Of a stretch of 45,071 nucleotides of DNA, positions 1 to 9,702 are shown piece after piece; position 1 is the first letter of the stretch, and the number at the start of each line of letters is the position of its first letter. Below the pieces are notes generated by a model. It searched no databases and was not told where the DNA came from. It saw nothing but the letters and a program-made list of their open reading frames with translations. This stretch comes from Gammaproteobacteria bacterium (GTDB taxonomy: Bacteria; Pseudomonadota; Gammaproteobacteria; Thiohalospirales; Thiohalospiraceae), in NCBI GenBank assembly GCA_015491735.1, contig WFVH01000095.1, positions 1 to 45,071 on the forward strand, given 5' to 3'. The position numbers and the translations under genes are program-made.

Positions 1-150
1 ACTATTCAGCATAGTATGAAACAAGCCGGTAACTGTTCAGATTGCCCCTGAAATCCGTCAGTTCAAGGCGAAAAATGGGAGTTTACGCGTGTAAATGACC
101 ATTTTTCAACGCAGAAATGGCGGATTTCAGGGGTGAGCTGAATAGTTACC
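1..150 (+). repeat. MITE-like palindromic repeat, copy A (left edge of window)
   Basis: First of nine related copies. It is an imperfect palindrome of about 120 bp bounded by GTAACTGTTCAG and CTGAATAGTTAC, preceded by a 31-bp prefix that itself starts with (GTA)ACTATTCAGC. The window opens 3 bases inside the expected left end, so the left flank is missing. It lies about 107 bp past the hypF stop codon. It contains no convincing gene. Confidence 0.9.
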
Positions 151-257
151 ATGGCATATTTAAACCCGGTCACCCAGCGGGCCGCAACTCTTTTTCCCGG
201 GTTCCGCCGGATTGGGGAGCCACTACAAGTGTCAACCCGGTCGCCAGTCCGGAGAAA

Positions 258-2573
258 TCAGCTTCGCAGTCCAATCACCCCCTGCCCCAGAGAGATGCCA
301 CCGTCATTGGCAGGCAACCGTTCCGGGATCAGAACATGCACACCCCGGGTTTCCACCCTGTTGACCATGCTCTCCAGCAAAAGCCGGTTCTGGAAAACAC
401 CCCCACCAAGAACCAGTATTCCCGTGTTGTACCGATAACACAGCTCAGCAGCAATTCTCGCCAGCCCCTCGGCCAGGCTGTTGTGAAACCTTGCCGCAAT
501 GGTTGCCGCCTCGGTCCCATTGCGCAGATCGCCGAGAATGCCCTTCCACAGTGTTGTCCATTGCGGCCGGCCACCGTTCATATCGAGACTGTAATATCCG
601 GCGCCTGGCTTTGCAGTTTCAGCCAGGGCTTCAAGCTCCATGGCGGCCTGGCCTTCAAAAGTGACCCCTTCCCGACAGATGTTCAACGCGGCGGCTACCG
701 CGTCAAACAGGCGTCCTGCCGAGGACGCCGGCGGACTGTTGATGCCTTTGTGCAGCATTTTATGGAGGTTGGCAAGTGGTTTGGTTTTGAGAAACTGAAT
801 GAGTTCAAGCTCCGGAAAGGCGGATTCTACCTGCTCCCACTCCAGCACCGTTGCCAGATGTGCATAGGTGTTTCTCCAGGGTTCCCGTATGGCCATGGCG
901 CCGCCAGGCATGGGAATGGACGGGAAGGAGGCAACCCGCTGGCACGCCCGGTAATCCCCCAGCAGGAACTCGCCCCCCCAGAGGGAGCCGTCATCACCAA
1001 AACCCAGCCCGTCCAGGATCAGCGCCAGCACCGGTTCCGTATCCGCTGGCAAGCAGTGTTCCGCCATGCAGGCGGTCATGTGGGCATGGTGATGCTGTAC
1101 TTCGAGCAGTGGCAATCGCTTCTCTTCTGCCAAACGCCTGCCTGCCTGGCTTGAAAAATAGTCGGGATGTTTGTCTACAACGATGAGATCAGGTTTGAAA
1201 TCATACAGCCGTTGATAATGCTCCAGCATCCGCACATATTCACGAAAAACAGACGCATTTTCCAAATCTCCCAGATGCTGGGAAAGCACGGCCCTCCCTT
1301 TCTCAAGCAGACAGAACGTGCTCTTCAACTCGGCGCCCATGGCTAGTACCCTGCGGGACTCGTTGAAGCCGGGGGGCAGGAAAACCGGTTCCGGTGCATA
1401 TCCGCGTGCGCGCCTCACCATTCGCGGCCGCCCGGCCGATACCTGCATGACCGAGTCATCCAGGCGGGTGATGATCTCCCGATCGTGCAGCAAAAAAAGA
1501 TCAGCAATCCCGCCAAGTTTCTCCCGCGCCTCTACATTGGACAGGCACTGGGGCTCATCATGGAGGTTCCCCGAAGTCAATACAACCGGGCTATCCAGCT
1601 GCGCCATCAGAAGATGGTGCAATGGAGTATAGGGCAACATGAAACCCAAGGCGTTCTGACCGGGGTTGATGCCCGAAGCCAGCGCTTCCCCCCGGCCGTT
1701 CATAATAACGATGGGAGCCGCGGATTCAGACAATAGAGCGGCAGTCTCGGGCGTGATCCGTGCATGACGGGAAACCATTGCAAGATCCCGCGCCATGAGC
1801 GCGAAGGCCTTGCGGTATCTTTTTTTTCGCCTGCGCAGCATCTCAACCGCCGACTCGTTGGCAGCATCACAAGCCAGATGAAAACCACCGATCCCCTTGA
1901 TGGCGAGGATCCTCCCCCCCCGGATCAGCTCTGCAGCTCTCTGGAAAACCTGTTCCGTCTCAACATCCAGGAAGTCGCCATGCGTGTCTTCCAGCCAGAC
2001 ACGGGGACCACACTCCTTGCAAGCGTTGGGCTGGGCGTGGAAACGGCGGTTTGCCGGATCCTGGTACTCCGCCCGGCAGCGGGGACACATCGGGAAAGGG
2101 TCCATACTGGTATTGGCGCGATCGTAGGGGATTTTCCGAATGATGGAAAAGCGGGGGCCGCAATGAGTGCAGTTGGTAAAGGGATAAGCGTAGCGGTGGT
2201 TTTCAGAGTCGAAAACCTCACTCAAGCAGTCGGAACAGGTGGCGGCATCACTGGCCACGCCGGTCCGGATCTCCCCTCCCCGGCTGCGGGCAATGATAAA
2301 GCCGGCCGGGAGGCTCCTCCCCTCCTCCAGGGGACTACATTCGATGGATTCGATATGCGACAATGGCGGCGCCCCCCGCTCCAGCCGGCTAACGAATTGA
2401 TCCACGCTTTTGGAGTCACCCCGGATCTCGATCAGAACGCCCTGGGCATCATTGCGAACACAGCCACGAAGCTCAAGGATCCGCGCCAGTTGCCACACCC
2501 AGGGACGGAAACCGACGCCTTGCACTATCCCCCGAACACGGATTGCTATGCCTCTCCTTGATCCGGCCATCAT
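258..2573 (-). CDS. hypF: Carbamoyltransferase HypF ([NiFe]-hydrogenase maturation)
   Basis: HypF makes the CN ligands of the [NiFe] active site together with HypE: it activates carbamoyl phosphate with ATP and passes the carbamoyl group to the HypE C-terminal cysteine. The 771-residue length is normal for the family. Domains visible in order: an N-terminal acylphosphatase domain (RGIVQGVGFRPW, about residues 14-25); two zinc-finger motifs with Cys113/116/135/138 and Cys163/166/185/188; a YrdC-like nucleotide-binding region (KGIGGFHLACDA); and a C-terminal Kae1/TobZ-like domain with the metal-site motif HHHAH and a late GGVFQNRLL. The start is a double ATG and no strong Shine-Dalgarno is visible. 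It is the last gene of the hox-hyp run, 98 bp after hypE. That gap carries the short GGCCGGGTTAATAA motif. No truncation is seen. Confidence 0.97.
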   Translation of the reverse strand: MMAGSRRGIAIRVRGIVQGVGFRPWVWQLARILELRGCVRNDAQGVLIEIRGDSKSVDQFVSRLERGAPPLSHIESIECSPLEEGRSLPAGFIIARSRGGEIRTGVASDAATCSDCLSEVFDSENHRYAYPFTNCTHCGPRFSIIRKIPYDRANTSMDPFPMCPRCRAEYQDPANRRFHAQPNACKECGPRVWLEDTHGDFLDVETEQVFQRAAELIRGGRILAIKGIGGFHLACDAANESAVEMLRRRKKRYRKAFALMARDLAMVSRHARITPETAALLSESAAPIVIMNGRGEALASGINPGQNALGFMLPYTPLHHLLMAQLDSPVVLTSGNLHDEPQCLSNVEAREKLGGIADLFLLHDREIITRLDDSVMQVSAGRPRMVRRARGYAPEPVFLPPGFNESRRVLAMGAELKSTFCLLEKGRAVLSQHLGDLENASVFREYVRMLEHYQRLYDFKPDLIVVDKHPDYFSSQAGRRLAEEKRLPLLEVQHHHAHMTACMAEHCLPADTEPVLALILDGLGFGDDGSLWGGEFLLGDYRACQRVASFPSIPMPGGAMAIREPWRNTYAHLATVLEWEQVESAFPELELIQFLKTKPLANLHKMLHKGINSPPASSAGRLFDAVAAALNICREGVTFEGQAAMELEALAETAKPGAGYYSLDMNGGRPQWTTLWKGILGDLRNGTEAATIAARFHNSLAEGLARIAAELCYRYNTGILVLGGGVFQNRLLLESMVNRVETRGVHVLIPERLPANDGGISLGQGVIGLRS

Positions 2574-2644
2574 GGCTCAGTTGCCGAATGCGCATCCATG
2601 GCTTGCTGCAGGTGCATGCCCGGCAGCGGAAAACCGTGCATTTA

Positions 2645-2660
2645 GTGGCCGGGTTAATAA
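2645..2660 (+). repeat. GGCCGGGTTAATAA motif, hypE-hypF gap
   Basis: A short copy of a motif that also forms the ends of the 246-bp element at 19495-19740 and recurs near 24084 and 44900. It lies about 11 bp beyond the hypE stop codon. It is too short to assign a function; it may be the remnant of an element end. Confidence 0.4.
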
Positions 2661-2671
2661 TAACAATGGCA

Positions 2672-3720
2672 TCAGCAAATTCTTGGCAGCGGTTCACCTG
2701 CCAGCCAATCCACCACCCGGCTGCCACCAAAAGGGGTTTCCATCTGCACCAGGCCCTGGCCGTCCGCCACCACCTCGCCAATGACAGCCGACCTCTCCCC
2801 CAGGGGATGGGTGCGCATTACCTTCAGCAGGGCATCCGCTGTTCGGGCAGCGCAAATACAGACCAGCTTGCCCTCATTGGCGACATACAGCGGATCCAGC
2901 CCCAGAAGTTCGCAGGCAGCCACTACCTGTTCATCCATCGGAATGGCGGATTCCCGCAGGCGCATGCCTACACCCGACTGACGCGCCAACTCGTTGAGCG
3001 TGGTGGCCAGCCCGCCGCGGGTAGGGTCACGCAAGCAGTGGATTGCATCCGGCGACACCGCCACCATGCTGGCCACCAGACGGTGCAACGCAGCGGAATC
3101 AGATTCGATAGTGGTCTCGAACGCCAGGTTTTCCCGGCTGGACATAATGGCTACCCCATGATTGCCGATGGGACCGTTGACCAGAACAAGGTCGCCGGGA
3201 CGCGCCCGGTCGGCGGAGATAACCACCCCTTCCGGCACTGCCCCCACGCCGGTGGTGGTGATGAACACACCATCACCCTTGCCCCGTTCCACCACCTTGG
3301 TGTCGCCGGTAACGACAGGCACGCCGGCCATGCGGCTGGCTTCGGCCATGCTGGCTACGATGCGGTCAAGATCCGCCAGCGGAAAGCCCTCTTCCAATAT
3401 GAATCCGGCACTCAGATAAAGGGGGACTGCGCCGGACATGGCCACATCATTCAAGGTACCATGCACCGCCAGGGAGCCGATATCCCCACCGGGAAAGAAC
3501 AGGGGTGAGATCACGTGGCCGTCGGTACTCACTACCATGCGTCCCTCTTTCACCGGGAAGGCAGCCTGGTCATTGCCCTGGCGCAGCAGATCATTGTCGA
3601 AATGGCGCACAAACAGCTCCTCGACAAGTTGCGCCGTAGCCCGGCCTCCGCTACCGTGGGTCATGTCTACGGTGCCGGAGCGCAGATCCAGCCGCTGGCC
3701 GCGCCGGGGAAGTGGCTCGT

Positions 3721-3724
<4 letters not shown>
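2672..3724 (-). CDS. hypE: Hydrogenase maturation protein HypE
   Basis: HypE dehydrates the carbamoyl group received from HypF into a cyano group on its own C-terminal cysteine and donates CN to iron on the HypCD scaffold. The protein has 350 residues and ends in PRIC, the diagnostic C-terminal motif, so the acceptor Cys350 is intact. The N-terminal segment with MTHGSGGRAT matches the AIR-synthase (PurM)-like fold of the family, and GDTKVVERGKGDG is the expected ATP-site region. Its start overlaps the hypD stop by 4 bp, which indicates translational coupling. Confidence 0.97.
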
Positions 3725-4853
<1,129 letters not shown>

Positions 4854-4857
<4 letters not shown>

Positions 4858-5078
4858 TCGCCGCTTCCCCTATCCGCCGCTGCAAACCGGGCCAGGGTGC
4901 GCTCGGCTTCCCTGGGGTTCATCTTGTCGAGGGCGTATCCGACGTGGATCAACACAAAGTCGCCTACCTGGACATCTTCCACCAGCGCAAGAGAGATCTC
5001 CTTTTGCACCCCGCCCAGATTGACTCTGCCCGTTTCACCCTCAATGGCGATCACTTCCGCCGGCATGGCCAGGCACAT
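4854..5078 (-). CDS. hypC: Hydrogenase maturation chaperone HypC
   Basis: HypC is a small chaperone that partners HypD and delivers the iron unit to the large subunit; its N-terminal cysteine is the working ligand. The start at 5078 gives 74 residues beginning MCLAMPAEV, which puts the essential Cys2 in place. A longer upstream reading frame exists but would bury this cysteine. A good Shine-Dalgarno (GGAGGGGG) precedes this ATG. His45 (LIHVGYAL) matches the conserved histidine. The start is 2 bp after the hypB stop and the end overlaps hypD by 4 bp. Confidence 0.97.
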
Positions 5079-5080
5079 GC

Positions 5081-5881
5081 TCAACCCCCTCCCGGCGCGC
5101 CGGGCTGCCGGTTGGCTTCGACCCATCGATACCAGGCATCCATCCCCTCTCCCGTAGCAGCCGAGAGCCGGAGCACATGAATGCGCGGGTTGACCCTCCG
5201 GGCGTAGCCGATGCACCTGTCCGCATCAAAATCCAGATGCGGCAGCAGGTCAATTTTGTTCAGAATCATCAACGTCGACGCATGAAACATATCAGGATAT
5301 TTGAGCGGTTTGTCCTCGCCTTCGGTAACCGAAAGAATGGTTATCTTGTGCGCCTCACCCAGATCGAAAGCCGCCGGGCAGACCAGATTGCCCACATTTT
5401 CGATGAACAGTACACTATCCGGCTCCGGCGCCAGCGATTCAAGCGCGTGACCTACCCCATGGGCATCCAGGTGGCAGCCCTTGCCGGTATTGATCTGCAC
5501 CGCCTTGACGCCGGTCTGGCGGATGCGATCGGCATCATGACTGGTTTGCTGATCGCCCTCTATGACAGCCATGAGCCGGTGCTCTTTCCTGTCCAGCAGG
5601 GTACGGACCAGAAGCGAGGTCTTGCCAGATCCGGGGCTGGAGACCAGATTCAGCGCCAGAATGTTCCGCTCGGTGAACCAGCGCCGGTTGGCCGCTGCAT
5701 ACTCGTTGTTCCTGCCCAGAATATCCTTCTCAATCTGCACCATGCGCGCCTGACTCAAACCGGGTGCGTGGGCATGAGCAGGTTCCTGGCCATAGTCGTG
5801 GCCGTGTCCAGGGGGACGGTGGTTCCGGGCCTGGCCTTCGATATCCGTTTCACCTTCGCCACAACCGCAAACGCTGCACAT
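5081..5881 (-). CDS. hypB: Hydrogenase nickel-insertion GTPase HypB
   Basis: HypB is the GTPase that, with HypA, loads nickel into the large-subunit precursor. From the ATG at 5881 the 266-residue protein begins [10 protein letters not shown], the N-terminal CxxCGC nickel site. A histidine-bearing stretch follows (His21, 26, 28, 36, 38), short compared with the poly-His nickel stores of some HypB proteins. The GTPase motifs are present: [11 protein letters not shown] (P-loop), ENVGNLVCP with the metal cysteine, and NKIDLL. The start has a strong Shine-Dalgarno (GGAGGTGG), and its ATG overlaps the hypA stop (TAATG). Confidence 0.97.
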   Translation of the reverse strand: MCSVCGCGEGETDIEGQARNHRPPGHGHDYGQEPAHAHAPGLSQARMVQIEKDILGRNNEYAAANRRWFTERNILALNLVSSPGSGKTSLLVRTLLDRKEHRLMAVIEGDQQTSHDADRIRQTGVKAVQINTGKGCHLDAHGVGHALESLAPEPDSVLFIENVGNLVCPAAFDLGEAHKITILSVTEGEDKPLKYPDMFHASTLMILNKIDLLPHLDFDADRCIGYARRVNPRIHVLRLSAATGEGMDAWYRWVEANRQPGAPGGG

Positions 5882-6222
5882 TATTCCACCTCCAGTTCTT
5901 TCACTCGCAACTCTTCTCCACCGGTTACTTGCAGTTGATAGCCGCCACAGTGCGGGCAGGCATCGAAACGCTGCCGGATCTCGACGCCCTTCGCACAGGA
6001 GTGGCACCAAGCCTGGCCGGGTATCCTGATGATCTCCAGTCTGGCGTTTTCAGCCAGTGTGTCTTTTTTTACCACATCGAAACCGAAGCGCATAGCGTCC
6101 AGTTCCACCCCTGCCAGCGCACCGACCTCCAGCCATACCACATTTACACATCCAAAGCCCTGGTTTCTGGCGGCATCTTCCAGAACCTGCATCACGCCTT
6201 CACATAACGACAATTCGTGCAT
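5881..6222 (-). CDS. hypA: Hydrogenase nickel metallochaperone HypA
   Basis: HypA binds Ni through its N-terminal Met-His-Glu and carries a structural zinc ribbon. The start at 6222 gives 113 residues beginning MHELSLCEG, which places His2 correctly; an upstream TTG at 6240 in the same frame is rejected because it would displace His2. Zinc ligands Cys73/Cys76 and Cys89/Cys92 are visible as two CxxC pairs. The ribosome-binding site is weak (GAGG about 18 bases upstream of the ATG). The 1-bp overlap with hypB couples the two nickel-handling genes. Confidence 0.96.
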   Translation of the reverse strand: MHELSLCEGVMQVLEDAARNQGFGCVNVVWLEVGALAGVELDAMRFGFDVVKKDTLAENARLEIIRIPGQAWCHSCAKGVEIRQRFDACPHCGGYQLQVTGGEELRVKELEVE

Positions 6223-6264
6223 GTATATATACGGTAACAACCTCGTCAGAAGCAGCTTCCACCG

Positions 6265-6399
6265 TCACCGCCGGTGGATACAGGGTCCGCGGGCGCTGTT
6301 GGCGGCTTGCCGGCCGTCTCCGAACCGCAGCGGGCACGCCTGATTACCGTTTACGTAAACCAGGGCGTACAGCTCGCTGCCATCAGCTGCCAAATTCAA
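6265..6399 (-). CDS. Possible 44-aa ORF between the hydrogenase protease and hypA
   Basis: An open frame from a TTG at 6399 to a TGA at 6265 would encode 44 residues including ELYALVYVNGNQACP and ending GPCIHRR. It sits in the only sizeable gap (185 bp) of an otherwise overlapping operon and lies in the operon direction. No strong Shine-Dalgarno is visible and I recognise no family. It could be a small accessory protein of this hydrogenase subgroup, the remnant of a larger gene, or chance. Confidence 0.25.
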   Translation of the reverse strand: MNLAADGSELYALVYVNGNQACPLRFGDGRQAANSARGPCIHRR

Positions 6400-6407
6400 C
6401 AGGGGCT

Positions 6408-6902
6408 TTATTCACCGGCGGCAATCTCTGCTATTGCTGTTTTCAGATTTCGTGCCGCCGGGGCTGTCAATCCCTGTTTCAGCGCCCACTCATAGCCGCG
6501 GATGGTCAACAAATGCACCTCCGGCAGATAGCCGAAACACTGCTCACAGGTTGCCATGACCGAGGGAAGTGAAATGGCATGGGATGTGAAGCTGAAGTCC
6601 AGTTTTGGCTGTACTCTTTCCACCCGGAACCGCTTCACTTCAGGATCTCTGGTGGCATCCACAAACAGTGCCCGTGTCTTGTATCTGAGCAGGTCGGCAT
6701 CTTCCAGGTGCAGTTGGTAGTGACGCTGTATTTCAGCTTCCGGACAAAGCGGGGTACCCTCCAGCCAATCGATGAAGGCCCAGCCCAGGCCATCATCCTG
6801 CCGTCCCGCATTGCCGATGCCGTAGACCAGACAGGAAGCAGCGTTGTAATCCCCCAGGGAAAGAGATGACAGGGCCGCAGGTTTGTCAGCGCACACGCTC
6901 AT
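6408..6902 (-). CDS. Hydrogenase maturation protease (HoxW-like)
   Basis: This belongs to the HybD/HycI/HoxW endopeptidase family, which removes the C-terminal peptide of the hydrogenase large subunit after nickel insertion. The nickel-sensing and core motif appears as VYGIGNAGRQDDGLGW near residues 27-41. The ATG at 6902 was chosen because GGGGAG lies about 8 bases upstream; an earlier in-frame start at 6926 has no such site. With this start the gene has 164 residues and overlaps the end of hoxH by 17 bp. By position its substrate should be HoxH, whose 24-residue tail follows the DPCxxCxxH motif. A HoxW name is likely but is not proved by sequence alone. Confidence 0.9.
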   Translation of the reverse strand: MSVCADKPAALSSLSLGDYNAASCLVYGIGNAGRQDDGLGWAFIDWLEGTPLCPEAEIQRHYQLHLEDADLLRYKTRALFVDATRDPEVKRFRVERVQPKLDFSFTSHAISLPSVMATCEQCFGYLPEVHLLTIRGYEWALKQGLTAPAARNLKTAIAEIAAGE

Positions 6903-8358
6903 CGACAACTCTCCCCTGCGCGTCATGGACGGAAACCACCAGGGGCATCTGGCCCATGGCGTGGGTCGCGCAGCTCAGGCAGGGATCATAGGCACGAATG
7001 CCCACTTCGACGGCATTCATCATGCCTTCGGTTATTTCCGCCTGACCTCCGAGGTACTCCTCGGCCACGGCGCGCACTGTGCGGTTGATCACCGTGTTGT
7101 TCTGGGTGGTGGCAACCACCAGGTTTGCCGAAGTGATGGCTCCCTCTTCATTGGCCTGGTAGTGGTGGAGCAGTGTACCCCGGGGCGCTTCGACAACGCC
7201 GACCCCCTTGCCCGTCCAGGCGCTTTCCGGCGGCTCCAGGGTGAGCTGTTCTCCCTGCAGATCCGGATCGTTCAACAGCGCCTTGATCAGCTCGGCGGAA
7301 TGGAGAATCTCGATGGCCCGCGCCCAGTTGGTATGCAGGGTCATGTCGTTTGCCTTGCCGTTGGTATAGGCCTGGAACCGCTCCAGCGCCGCCTGGGCCA
7401 GAGGCGTGGAGCCTCCATAGCTTTTGGTTACATTCACCCGCGCCAGCGGTCCTACCCGAACAGCGCCAGCCTCCCGGCCCAGCTTCTTCAGATAGGGAAA
7501 TTTCATATAGCTCCACTTTTCGGTGGCTTCAGCGAAATAATCCAGATAATCATGATAATCCAGCTCGAAGACAGTCTCCCTGTTCTTGTTCACAATGCGC
7601 AGCCGGCCGTGGTAATAGTCGACATTACCGTTATCGTCCACCAACGACATGTTGAGTGCGGGAACCTCGGCAAAACCGTCTACCTGCTTGCGATGCTTTT
7701 CATGGAATTCATGAAACAGCCGCAACCCGTCCTGGGCGTAGTCGATCACCTGGCCGATGGACAAAAGCCCTTTCTCACCGTTCAGCAGGCGATTCCGCTC
7801 GGCAATGCTGATACCTTTGTTGACACCACCGGGAATCGAGCTGATCCCGTGCATGCGCTTGCCAAACACGGTCTTTATCACCTCTTGTCCCCACTTGCGC
7901 AACGCGACTACTCTTTTAATCAGGTCAGGATTGGCTTCCACCAGGCCCAGCACATTGCGCTGCTCCGGCGGAGCATCCATACCGAACAGCATTTCCGGCA
8001 CAATCAGGTAGAAATAGGCAGTAACATGGGATTGAAGCTGCTGGCCATAGTGTCCCAGGCGGCGCACCTTTTCCGCCGTTGGGAGCATTTGTACGCCGGT
8101 ACTGTAACCAGCGCCGATGATATCATCCAGCGCCTTGGCCCCGGCCAGATGGTGGCTGACGAAACAGATGCCGCAGACGCGCTGCAGCAGCACAGGTGCT
8201 TCCCAGTAGGGGTGCCCCTGAATGAATTTCTCGAAGCCGCGAAACTCCACCACATGCAGTTTTGCATCGATAACGCGGTTGTCCTCATCCAGGTGAACAG
8301 TCACCCTGCCATGTCCCTCGATGCGGGTAACGGGGTCGATAACCAGTTTCTTGCCCAT
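6886..8358 (-). CDS. hoxH: NAD-reducing hydrogenase large subunit HoxH
   Basis: Catalytic [NiFe] subunit of a bidirectional NAD-linked (group 3d-like) hydrogenase, 490 residues. The two nickel-binding motifs are intact: RVCGICFVSHH with Cys62 and Cys65, and DPCLSCATH with Cys460, Cys463 and His466. A 24-residue extension after His466 is the expected cleavable tail, and the protease gene follows directly. The length and the ALG/AMGQMPL-type sequence after the last histidine match HoxH rather than periplasmic uptake enzymes. hoxY ends 13 bp upstream. Confidence 0.97.
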   Translation of the reverse strand: MGKKLVIDPVTRIEGHGRVTVHLDEDNRVIDAKLHVVEFRGFEKFIQGHPYWEAPVLLQRVCGICFVSHHLAGAKALDDIIGAGYSTGVQMLPTAEKVRRLGHYGQQLQSHVTAYFYLIVPEMLFGMDAPPEQRNVLGLVEANPDLIKRVVALRKWGQEVIKTVFGKRMHGISSIPGGVNKGISIAERNRLLNGEKGLLSIGQVIDYAQDGLRLFHEFHEKHRKQVDGFAEVPALNMSLVDDNGNVDYYHGRLRIVNKNRETVFELDYHDYLDYFAEATEKWSYMKFPYLKKLGREAGAVRVGPLARVNVTKSYGGSTPLAQAALERFQAYTNGKANDMTLHTNWARAIEILHSAELIKALLNDPDLQGEQLTLEPPESAWTGKGVGVVEAPRGTLLHHYQANEEGAITSANLVVATTQNNTVINRTVRAVAEEYLGGQAEITEGMMNAVEVGIRAYDPCLSCATHAMGQMPLVVSVHDAQGRVVDERVR

Positions 8359-8371
8359 TTATCCTGCCCAC

Positions 8372-9007
8372 CTAGTCATAGTGATTAATGGTTCCGGGAA
8401 GCGCTACTTCCCGTCCGTTGACAAGATCATCCAGCACCTGGAAGATTGCTGCGCCATCCGGCGGGCAACCAGGAATGAAGTAATCCATCTTCACCACTTC
8501 ATGGCAGGGGTAGACCCTGGTGGTGATCCGGGGTATGTCGGGGTGGTAAGGAATGACCGGCTGGACACCCGGTTCTGCTGTGGGTCCATCCAGGTAGGCT
8601 TCCCGGAAACACGCTTCCAGGGGAACCACGTTGCGCATCGCCGGCACGCCACCCCAAACGGCGCAAGCACCTGCGGAGATCAGGATGTCACAGTTTTTCC
8701 TGTAGTGCTCCAGTATCTCGATATTCTCTTCACTGGCAACGCCGCCTTCAACAAAACCGATGGCGCAGCGGTGGGGAATGCGCTTGATGTCGGTAAGGGA
8801 GGAGCGCGTGATGTTGACTTTGTCCAGAAGGCGCAGCAGGTTTTCATCCATGTCCAGAAACGACAGGGTACAGCCCCAGCAGCCGCACAAGGCGATCATC
8901 GCTATCTGGATTTTCTCATCCCGGGCGGCGCGCACCGAAGGGTCGAGCGGCGTTGCCGGCAGCTCATGGGAGGCCGTCTCCCGTTTGTCTGATATGTTCA
9001 CCGGCAT
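8372..9007 (-). CDS. hoxY: NAD-reducing hydrogenase small subunit HoxY
   Basis: Electron-transfer partner of HoxH. The 211-residue length fits the short HoxY type, which carries only one proximal [4Fe-4S] cluster. Likely ligands are Cys43 and Cys46 (CGCWGC), Cys115 (SAGACAVWGG) and Cys181 (FIPGCPPD). There is no Tat signal, in line with a cytoplasmic enzyme. Its start overlaps the hoxU stop by 10 bp. Confidence 0.97.
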   Translation of the reverse strand: MPVNISDKRETASHELPATPLDPSVRAARDEKIQIAMIALCGCWGCTLSFLDMDENLLRLLDKVNITRSSLTDIKRIPHRCAIGFVEGGVASEENIEILEHYRKNCDILISAGACAVWGGVPAMRNVVPLEACFREAYLDGPTAEPGVQPVIPYHPDIPRITTRVYPCHEVVKMDYFIPGCPPDGAAIFQVLDDLVNGREVALPGTINHYD

Positions 9008-9702
9008 TTTCTCTCCAATGCACGCTCCCGGATGGACTTGATTTCGAACCTGCGCTGACCGATGGGTTTGTTATAGCCGACCCCCTTCTCGACAATACAG
9101 CCGACAGGACAAAGGTGTGCGGCCTCGCGCACCTGCTCCGGTGGCATCTTGTCTGCCAGGCTTACGTCAATCTCGATACTGGCACGGCTGCCCCGGTGGT
9201 CGATGCTGAAAATTTTCTGTCCGGTTTCCAGGTTACGAACAAACTTCACGCAGCGCTGGCAAAAGATGCACCTGTCCCGCTCCAGCCAGATCTGTTTGGC
9301 CGCATGCTCCCGTGTACGCACAGGGAAGCGATAGGGAAAGCGTGAAACCATCATCCCCAGCTCATAGCCCAGCGATTGCAACTCGCAGCGGCCGCTTTTT
9401 TCACAGCTGGGACAGTTGTGATTGCCTTCGGAAAACAGCAGTTCCACCAGCATCTTGCGCATCTCTGCCATGCCGGGCTCACTGACTTCCACATCCATGC
9501 CATCCGCCACAGGTACGGTGCAGGCGGTCATCACCTTGCCATTCACTCTGACCGAGCAGGTGCGGCAAGTGCCCAGGCCGGGTTTTCCTCTCACGTAACA
9601 GAGGGAAGGAATATAAACACCGTTTTCGGCAGCCACGTCCACCAGTGTCGCACCATCACGCGCCTTGTACACCTGACCATCAATGGAAATGTCGATGCTC
9701 AT
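8998..9702 (-). CDS. hoxU: NAD-reducing hydrogenase diaphorase subunit HoxU
   Basis: Iron-sulfur subunit of the diaphorase, related to the N-terminus of complex I NuoG, 234 residues. Visible ligand sets: plant-ferredoxin-type [2Fe-2S] cysteines 35, 46, 49 and 61; the His95/Cys97/Cys100/Cys106 set typical of the NuoG-like [4Fe-4S] cluster; and a third group with Cys145, 148, 151, 198 and 202. It links HoxF (NADH side) to HoxYH (hydrogen side). It overlaps hoxF by 4 bp and hoxY by 10 bp. Confidence 0.97.
   Translation of the reverse strand: MSIDISIDGQVYKARDGATLVDVAAENGVYIPSLCYVRGKPGLGTCRTCSVRVNGKVMTACTVPVADGMDVEVSEPGMAEMRKMLVELLFSEGNHNCPSCEKSGRCELQSLGYELGMMVSRFPYRFPVRTREHAAKQIWLERDRCIFCQRCVKFVRNLETGQKIFSIDHRGSRASIEIDVSLADKMPPEQVREAAHLCPVGCIVEKGVGYNKPIGQRRFEIKSIRERALERKCR

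Noticed and set aside
117-1154. 345-codon plus-strand open frame beginning in repeat A
   Set aside because: It lies opposite hypF, which has complete family motifs; the plus-strand translation is low-complexity and matches no family I know.
6883-8388. 501-codon plus-strand open frame opposite hoxH
   Set aside because: Antisense shadow of hoxH, whose nickel-binding motifs and operon context are decisive.
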